A stretch of DNA of 41,309 nucleotides. Source: Pseudogemmobacter faecipullorum. GTDB taxonomy: Bacteria; Pseudomonadota; Alphaproteobacteria; Rhodobacterales; Rhodobacteraceae. This document shows, one piece after another, positions 36,568 to 41,309 of the stretch. The notes below the pieces were generated by a model. That model did no database searches. It had not been told where the DNA came from and saw nothing but the letters and a program-made list of their open reading frames with translations. Both the position numbers and the translations under genes were made by a program. Position 1 is the first letter of the stretch; every line of letters begins with the position of its first letter. The DNA is taken from assembly GCF_020539525.1 (NCBI RefSeq), contig NZ_JACDXX010000023.1, positions 1 through 41,309 of the forward strand, read 5' to 3'.

Positions 36568-38982
36568 TCAGCGTCGTGGTTTTGCACGCAGCGTCGGCTC
36601 ATGCTCGCGCGGGTCTTCGGGCCAGGGATGTTTGGGATACTGGCCGCGCATATCCTTGCGCACATCGGCATAGGAATTGCTCCAGAATCCCGGCAGATCC
36701 AGCGTCACCTGCACCGGGGTCTGGCGCGGTGAGAGCAGGCTGATGCGCAAAGGCAGGCGGTGCTGGCCGACGGTCGGATGCTGGGTGACGCCGAACATCT
36801 CCTGCAACCGCACCGCAATCGCCGGATGTTCGCCCTCGTAATCAATCGGCACGGCGCGGCCCAGCGGCGTGGTGAAATGCGCCGGGGCCAGGCGGTCGAC
36901 CTCGGCCATTCTGGCATGCCCCAGATGGGCTTTCAGCGCCTCGCTCAGATCGAGCCCCTTCAGATCGCCGAGGTTGCGGGCTTTGCCAAGCCAGGGCAAG
37001 AGCCAGTCTTCGGCGCTGTCGAGCAGGGCCAGATCGCTGACCCCGGGCCAGTCCTCGCCCCGGGTCAGTGCGATCCGGGCGCGCAGCCGGGCCGCGGCCG
37101 CGCTCCAGCTCAGCCCGTTTTCGCGCAGCCCCTGCAGCGCGGCGCGCGACAGGGCCTCGGCGGGGGCCTCGCTCCAGGCGCGCTCATTGAGCACCAGCGC
37201 GCCATAGCGCTCGCGGCGCAATGCCTGGACCCGGTTCTCGCGGCTGTTCCAGATCACCTCATCGCTCCAGGTGATGCGGTCGGCGGCAATTTCGCGCAGC
37301 TCTTCCTCGCTCAGCGCCGCCGCCATACGGATCTTCGCCTCACGCGGGTCTCCGTCGAGATCGGTGGCGACCAGCAGCCGGGCTTTTGCCAGCGCGCTGC
37401 CCGGTTCGATATAAGCGCCTTTGCCGCCCGACAGCAGAAAACGCGGTGCCTCACCCCTGCGGCGCAACCCGATGCGGTCGGGATAGGCCAGCGCCGCCAT
37501 CTGCGCCGGGCTGTACTGCACATCGCTGTCCCCCGCCGCCCGGACGAGGCGCTTTGCCTCCTGACGGATCCGCTCAATCACGCCGCGATCGGCATTTTCG
37601 GGCGGGCGGGCAATGGCCTGGAGCCGCAGCTCCAGTTCGGGCCCGGCGCCGCGCAAAGGATCGCGCTCCCCGATCAGCGCCGCGAGGGGGGCGGCCTCTT
37701 TCCCCGCGACCGCCAGCATATGGCCCAGACGCGGATGCAGCGGCAAAGCGGCCAGCTTCCTGCCATGCGCGGTGATGCTGCCGGTGGCATCGAGCGCGCC
37801 GAGATCGCGCAGCAGCGCTCGTGCCTCGCTGAGGCCGGCTTCGGGCGGCGGGGTGAGGAAGGGCAGATCATCCGAACCCCATTCCGCCAGTTCCAGCGCC
37901 AGCGCCGTCAGGTCAGCGACCTGAATGCCGGGCGGCGGGAAAGCGGCCATGCCGCCCTCTTCCCCCTTCGTCCAGAGCCGGTAGCAGAGACCTTCCGCCA
38001 CCCGGCCGGCCCGGCCGCGCCTTTGCTCGGCTTCGGCCCTGGTCACCCTTTCGGTCACCAGCCGCGCCATGCCAGAGCCCGGATCAAACCGCGCGCGCCG
38101 CGCCTTGCCGCCATCCACCACGATGCGGATATCGGGCAGGGTCAGCGAGGTTTCGGCGATAGAGGTGGCGAGCACCAGTTTGCGCAGCCCGGGCCCGGCG
38201 GGGGCGAGGGCGGCCTGCTGGCTGGCGAAATCCATCGCGCCATAAAGCGGGCGGATCACGCAGCCGGGCAGGGGATCAAGCAGGGCGGCAAGGCGGCGGA
38301 TCTCAGCCTCACCCGGCAAAAAGGCCAGCAGCCCGCCCTCGGGGTTTTCCCCGAGCGCCTGGCGGATCAGCCCGGCCATGGCGGCCTCAAAGCGCAGCGA
38401 GGCATCCACGGGCCGGGGCAGCCAGCGGGTTTCGACCGGGAAGGCGCGGCCCTCGGCGGTCAGAACCGGCGCATCCTGCATCAGCGCGGCCACCGGCGCG
38501 GCATCGAGCGTGGCCGACATCACCAGCACCGCCAGATCCGGGCGCAAAGCGGCGCGCAGCTCGAGCACCAGCGCAAGGCCCAGATCGGCCTGCAGCGAGC
38601 GCTCGTGAAATTCGTCAAAGATCACGCAGGAAATGCCCGAAAGCTCGGGATCGCCCTGGATCATCCGGGTCAGAATGCCCTCGGTCACCACCTCAATCCG
38701 GGTGGCGTCCGAGATCTTCGCCTCGCCCCTGATGCGGTAGCCGACACGCTGTCCGACCGCCTCGCCCAGGGTCGAGGCCATGCGCACGGCCGAGGCGCGG
38801 GCCGCCAGACGGCGCGGCTCGAGCATCAGGATCTTGCCTGGATAAAGCCCGGAGGCGAGCAGATCGAGCGGCACCAGCGTGGTTTTTCCGGCCCCGGGCG
38901 GGGCCTGCAGCACGGCGCGGCCTGCCTGGGCAAGGGCCTGGCGCAGCTCGGGCAGGATATGGGTGACGGGCAGGGTGATCAT
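36568..38982 (-). CDS. hrpB: ATP-dependent RNA helicase HrpB
   Basis: The 804-residue DEAH/RHA-type helicase has Walker A APPGAGKTT (27-35), motif II DEFH (123-126, in DEFHERSLQADLGLAL), motif III SATLDAAPV and the C-terminal helicase motifs ATSIAETSLTLPDIRIVVDGG and QRRGRAGRVAEGLCYRLW. An HrpB-specific C-terminal domain follows, with PLGRAVPIDYEGEHPAIAVR and LQEMFG and SPRQTPVQVTLDLPGFW. DEFH instead of DEAH is normal in this family. The precise cellular role is poorly known. It is divergent from meaB with 215 bases between, which hold repeat copy D. Confidence 0.95.
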   Translation of the reverse strand: MITLPVTHILPELRQALAQAGRAVLQAPPGAGKTTLVPLDLLASGLYPGKILMLEPRRLAARASAVRMASTLGEAVGQRVGYRIRGEAKISDATRIEVVTEGILTRMIQGDPELSGISCVIFDEFHERSLQADLGLALVLELRAALRPDLAVLVMSATLDAAPVAALMQDAPVLTAEGRAFPVETRWLPRPVDASLRFEAAMAGLIRQALGENPEGGLLAFLPGEAEIRRLAALLDPLPGCVIRPLYGAMDFASQQAALAPAGPGLRKLVLATSIAETSLTLPDIRIVVDGGKARRARFDPGSGMARLVTERVTRAEAEQRRGRAGRVAEGLCYRLWTKGEEGGMAAFPPPGIQVADLTALALELAEWGSDDLPFLTPPPEAGLSEARALLRDLGALDATGSITAHGRKLAALPLHPRLGHMLAVAGKEAAPLAALIGERDPLRGAGPELELRLQAIARPPENADRGVIERIRQEAKRLVRAAGDSDVQYSPAQMAALAYPDRIGLRRRGEAPRFLLSGGKGAYIEPGSALAKARLLVATDLDGDPREAKIRMAAALSEEELREIAADRITWSDEVIWNSRENRVQALRRERYGALVLNERAWSEAPAEALSRAALQGLRENGLSWSAAAARLRARIALTRGEDWPGVSDLALLDSAEDWLLPWLGKARNLGDLKGLDLSEALKAHLGHARMAEVDRLAPAHFTTPLGRAVPIDYEGEHPAIAVRLQEMFGVTQHPTVGQHRLPLRISLLSPRQTPVQVTLDLPGFWSNSYADVRKDMRGQYPKHPWPEDPREHEPTLRAKPRR

Positions 38983-39036
38983 TCCCGCTATATGCCAGGC
39001 GTCTGCGGCTCTGGCCAGTGGCGGCTGGCCCGGGCG

Positions 39037-39131
39037 GAGATATTTAAAAAAATGGCCAGGCGCGGATCGCGGATTTCCCCTTCCTCAAATATCCCGGGGG
39101 GGCTGCGACAGCTGCGGGGGGCAGCGCCCCC
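39037..39131. repeat. Intergenic palindromic repeat, diverged copy D
   Basis: The left part GAGATATTT and the right part CCTCAAATATCCCGGGGG (core AAATATCCCGGG at 39087-39098) keep the ATATTT/AAATAT dyad, but the arms between have diverged. A GC-rich hairpin, GGGGGC-AGC-GCCCCC, follows at about 39115-39131. The layout (palindrome, then GC hairpin) matches copies A and C. Confidence 0.6.
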
Positions 39132-39197
39132 TTCTTTTGTCTGCTGGCTTTTTGCGGCCCGCTTTGGCAGACATTTCCCGGCGGAAGAGGAAATCTG

Positions 39198-40175
39198 ATG
39201 ACGATTGCGGAAATGGCAGCGGCGGTTCTCGCCGGAGACCGGCGGGCGCTGGCGCGTTCGATCACTCTGATTGAAAGCGCGCGGGCGGATCATCGCGAAC
39301 AGGCGGTGGAATTGCTGACGATGCTGCGCGGCTCGGGACGCGAGGCTTTACGCCTTGGTCTTTCCGGCACGCCAGGGGTGGGCAAATCGACCTTCACCGA
39401 GGCTTTTGGCATGCAGCTGGCCGAGGCGGGCAGGCGCGTCGCCGTGCTGGCGGTGGACCCCTCTTCGGCGCGCTCGGGCGGGTCGATTCTGGGCGATAAA
39501 ACCCGGATGGAACAGCTGTCGCGCCATCCCAATGCCTTTATCCGTCCCTCGCCCAGCCAGGCCCATATGGGGGGCGTGGCGCGGCGCACCCGGGAGGCGG
39601 TGGCACTTTGCGAGGCGGCAGGCTTTGATCTGGTGGTGATTGAGACGGTGGGGGTCGGTCAGTCCGAGACCATGGTGGCCGAAATCTGCGATCTGTTCCT
39701 GCTTCTGATGGCGCCTGCAGGCGGCGATGAGTTGCAGGGGGTCAAACGCGGCATTATGGAAATGGCCGATCTGATTTTGGTCAATAAAGCCGATGGCGAT
39801 CTGCTGGCCACGGCGCGCCGTACCGTGGCCGATTATGCCGGGGCTTTGCGGCTGCTGCGCCGCCGCCCCCAGGATCCGCCGGATTTCCCCAAGGCGATGC
39901 CGGTCTCGGCGGTCGAGGGCAATGGGCTGGAAATGGCCTGGGCCGAGATGGAGGCGCTGGCGCGCTGGCGGCGCGAGCATGGTCATTGGGCCAGACGCCG
40001 CGCCGATCAGGCGGCCTACTGGTTTTCCGAAGAGGTGCGCCACGGGCTTCTGGCGGTGCTCGAGCGCGAACCGGCACAGGGAATCATGGCCCGGCTGGCG
40101 GCAGCGGTCACGAGCGGCGAATACAGCCCCGAGGCTGCAGCGCAGCAAATGATGCGTGCACTGGGCCGCAGCTGA
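39198..40175 (+). CDS. meaB: MeaB/ArgK-family P-loop GTPase (methylmalonyl-CoA mutase chaperone)
   Basis: MeaB proteins are GTPases that guard and reload B12-dependent acyl-CoA mutases; older annotation calls them ArgK/LAO transport kinase. The 325-residue protein has Walker A GTPGVGKST near 57-65, VLAVDPSSARSGGSILGDKTRM, SPSQAHMGGVARRTREAV, VIETVGVGQSE (switch II region) and NKADGD for guanine recognition. A C-terminal dimerisation region follows. No mutase gene is nearby, so its partner lies elsewhere in the genome. GAGG lies a few bases before the ATG at 39198. Confidence 0.93.
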   Translation: MTIAEMAAAVLAGDRRALARSITLIESARADHREQAVELLTMLRGSGREALRLGLSGTPGVGKSTFTEAFGMQLAEAGRRVAVLAVDPSSARSGGSILGDKTRMEQLSRHPNAFIRPSPSQAHMGGVARRTREAVALCEAAGFDLVVIETVGVGQSETMVAEICDLFLLLMAPAGGDELQGVKRGIMEMADLILVNKADGDLLATARRTVADYAGALRLLRRRPQDPPDFPKAMPVSAVEGNGLEMAWAEMEALARWRREHGHWARRRADQAAYWFSEEVRHGLLAVLEREPAQGIMARLAAAVTSGEYSPEAAAQQMMRALGRS

Positions 40176-40249
40176 GTGTATAGGGAGGCAAGGCACGGGC
40201 GAAAGCGCGGGTGTCGCAGATTTTCGTTCCGCTCTGCCGGGGCGGCCTC

Positions 40250-40278
40250 TTGACCTCGCTGCCGATAGACCGTACATG
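40250..40278 (+). promoter_or_regulatory. Probable rpmB promoter
   Basis: TTGACC at 40250-40255 is followed after exactly 17 bases by TACATG at 40273-40278, about 70 bases before the rpmB start. The -35 is good and the -10 moderate. Confidence 0.45.
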
Positions 40279-40346
40279 CCGCAAATCGAATTCGGACGGC
40301 GGGGGCTTCCCCGTGCCCTGTCCTTCTGAACAACGAGGATACTCAA

Positions 40347-40634
40347 ATGTCGCGCGTTTGCGAACTGACGGGCAAGGGCCCGATGACCGGCAACACGGTC
40401 AGCCATGCAAATAACAAAAGCCGTCGTCGCTTCCTGCCGAACCTGAATGAGGTTTCGCTGGCTTCCGACACCCTCGGCAAGACCTTCACCCTGCGCATCT
40501 CGGCAGCTGCCCTGCGTTCGGTTGATCACCGCGGTGGTCTGGACGCCTTCCTGGCACGCGCCAAAGACGTGGAGCTCTCGGCTGACGCGCTGAAAATCAA
40601 GCGCGACATCGCGAAAGCAGCAGCTGCTGTCTGA
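40347..40634 (+). CDS. rpmB: 50S ribosomal protein L28
   Basis: The 95-residue protein has the L28 opening [20 protein letters not shown] and [18 protein letters not shown], then [20 protein letters not shown]. It is part of the large ribosomal subunit. GAGGA lies about 9 bases before the ATG. The length fits the alphaproteobacterial form, which has an Ala/Lys-rich C-terminal extension. It is a single-gene unit with its own promoter and a strong terminator. Confidence 0.97.
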   Translation: MSRVCELTGKGPMTGNTVSHANNKSRRRFLPNLNEVSLASDTLGKTFTLRISAAALRSVDHRGGLDAFLARAKDVELSADALKIKRDIAKAAAAV

Positions 40635-40676
40635 GCGCTGTCAGCATCCGGCCTTAAGGCCGTGATCTGAAAGATT

Positions 40677-40709
40677 AAAACCCTGATCGCCCGGCGATCA
40701 GGGTTTTTT
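40677..40709 (+). terminator. Intrinsic terminator after rpmB
   Basis: CCCTGATCGC (40681-40690) pairs with GCGATCAGGG (40694-40703) around a 3-base loop, flanked by AAAA and followed by six Ts. Confidence 0.93.
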
Positions 40710-40948
40710 CTTTTCTGTCAGCCGCTTATCTCCGGCGCCTTGCAAGAAACTCCGGGGAGGCGACGGATCGGCGCTTGACCTTGTGGCAGGGCCAGGCAGA
40801 AAATGAGCGGGAAGGACGGCGTATGCTTACCGCGCGCCGGACCCGAGAGACGTCGCGGGGAGAGGCGGCGGCCCGGGAGGAGAGCGGAGCAATCCGCAGA
40901 GACACGGGCGCACAGTCATCCCCGCTTATTCCGAGGGAGGAAGGGGCC
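40710..40948. other. Leader region upstream of acs
   Basis: No gene is convincing here. TTGACC at 40775-40780 could be a -35 element, but no good -10 follows at the right spacing. The stretch 40850-40945 is purine-rich and ends in GGGAGGAAGGGG, the acs ribosome binding site. Confidence 0.4.
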
Positions 40949-41309
40949 ATGTCAGCTCCTGTGCAGCTTTACCCGCCATCGGCGGCATTTGTGGCGGGGT
41001 CGCATCTTGATGCGGCGGGCTATGCGTCGCGTTATGCGCATTCGGTCGAAGCGCCTGAGGCTTTCTGGGGCGAGGAAGGGCTCAGGCTCGACTGGATCCG
41101 GCCCTATACGAAGGTGAAGAACACCTCTTTCGCGCCGGGCGCGGTTTCGATCCGCTGGTATGAGGACGGCATTCTCAACGTAGCCGCCAATTGCATCGAC
41201 CGCCATCTGATCGACCGCGCTGAGCAGACCGCGATCATCTGGGAGCCGGATGATCCGGCGGAACCGGCGAAACATATCAGCTATCGCGAATTGCTCGAAC
41301 AGGTGTCGC
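40949..41309 (+). CDS. acs: Acetyl-CoA synthetase, N-terminal part, cut by the window end
   Basis: An ATG at 40949 after GGAGGAAGG opens a frame that stays open to the end of the window (120 codons). The protein begins [20 protein letters not shown] and continues with [20 protein letters not shown], then [41 protein letters not shown] and LLEQV. This is the N-terminal ACAS domain of AMP-forming acetyl-CoA synthetases, which activate acetate with ATP and CoA. The ATP-binding and catalytic motifs lie beyond the window. Confidence 0.93.
   Translation, partial: MSAPVQLYPPSAAFVAGSHLDAAGYASRYAHSVEAPEAFWGEEGLRLDWIRPYTKVKNTSFAPGAVSIRWYEDGILNVAANCIDRHLIDRAEQTAIIWEPDDPAEPAKHISYRELLEQVS

Noticed and set aside
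36760-39198. An 812-codon open frame on the plus strand opposite hrpB
   Set aside because: hrpB on the other strand has all helicase motifs; the opposite frame is a compositional shadow without domains or a ribosome binding site.
40803-41117. A 104-codon Arg-rich frame upstream of and inside acs
   Set aside because: It overlaps the start of acs in another frame and is Arg-rich low complexity; the acs frame has family similarity and a strong ribosome binding site.

Overview
The window looks like chromosomal DNA of an alphaproteobacterium of the Rhodobacteraceae (Paracoccus/Rhodobacter relatives). The evidence is the GC-rich codon use, a GcrA-type cell-cycle regulator, a class II EPSP synthase, a SAM/SAH riboswitch in front of metK (a class known mainly from Rhodobacterales), the core order phoH-ybeY-corC-lnt-metK-trmB, and a dispersed intergenic palindrome with the core AAATATCCCGGG. 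The genus cannot be fixed from the sequence alone.

Region 1 (1-19953) is accessory and catabolic. It opens with a broken tyrosine integrase fused by deletion to an IS3-family transposase fragment. Next come an oligopeptide-type ABC transporter binding protein, a LysR regulator, and a VanA-like Rieske oxygenase with its flavin/ferredoxin reductase. A fused two-domain ATPase and two permeases of the same transporter class follow, transcribed leftward and divergently from a HutC repressor. A complete histidine-utilisation set then runs to 19953: hutF leftward, and hutI-hutH-hutG-(CoA transferase)-(acyl-CoA dehydrogenase)-hutU-hutD rightward in a tightly overlapping operon. The predicted route is histidine to urocanate (HutH), imidazolone propionate (HutU), formiminoglutamate (HutI), formylglutamate (HutF), and then glutamate plus formate (HutG).

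The most interesting point is that a CaiB-type CoA transferase and an acyl-CoA dehydrogenase sit inside the hut operon, between hutG and hutU, with overlapping starts. No step of the classical Hut pathway needs them. The best hypothesis is a side entry in which imidazole propionate (dihydro-urocanate) is loaded with CoA, oxidised to urocanoyl-CoA and released as urocanate for HutU. The Rieske pair and the ABC transporter may extend the same regulon to N-methylated or peptide-bound imidazoles. Both ideas are inference from gene content and context.

Region 2 (19954-31760) is mostly core: a conserved protein of unknown role, miaB, an OmpA-domain protein and a small lipoprotein that share a cysteine-containing module, phoH, ybeY, a CBS-domain CorC homologue, lnt, the riboswitch and metK, trmB and aroA.

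Region 3 (31760-41309) is also core: gcrA, argD, argF, an MFS transporter, the helicase hrpB, the GTPase meaB, rpmB, and the first 120 codons of acs, which runs off the window. Intrinsic terminators separate most convergent pairs. Four copies of a palindromic repeat lie after phoH, aroA and argD and upstream of meaB. No tRNA, rRNA or CRISPR array was recognised.
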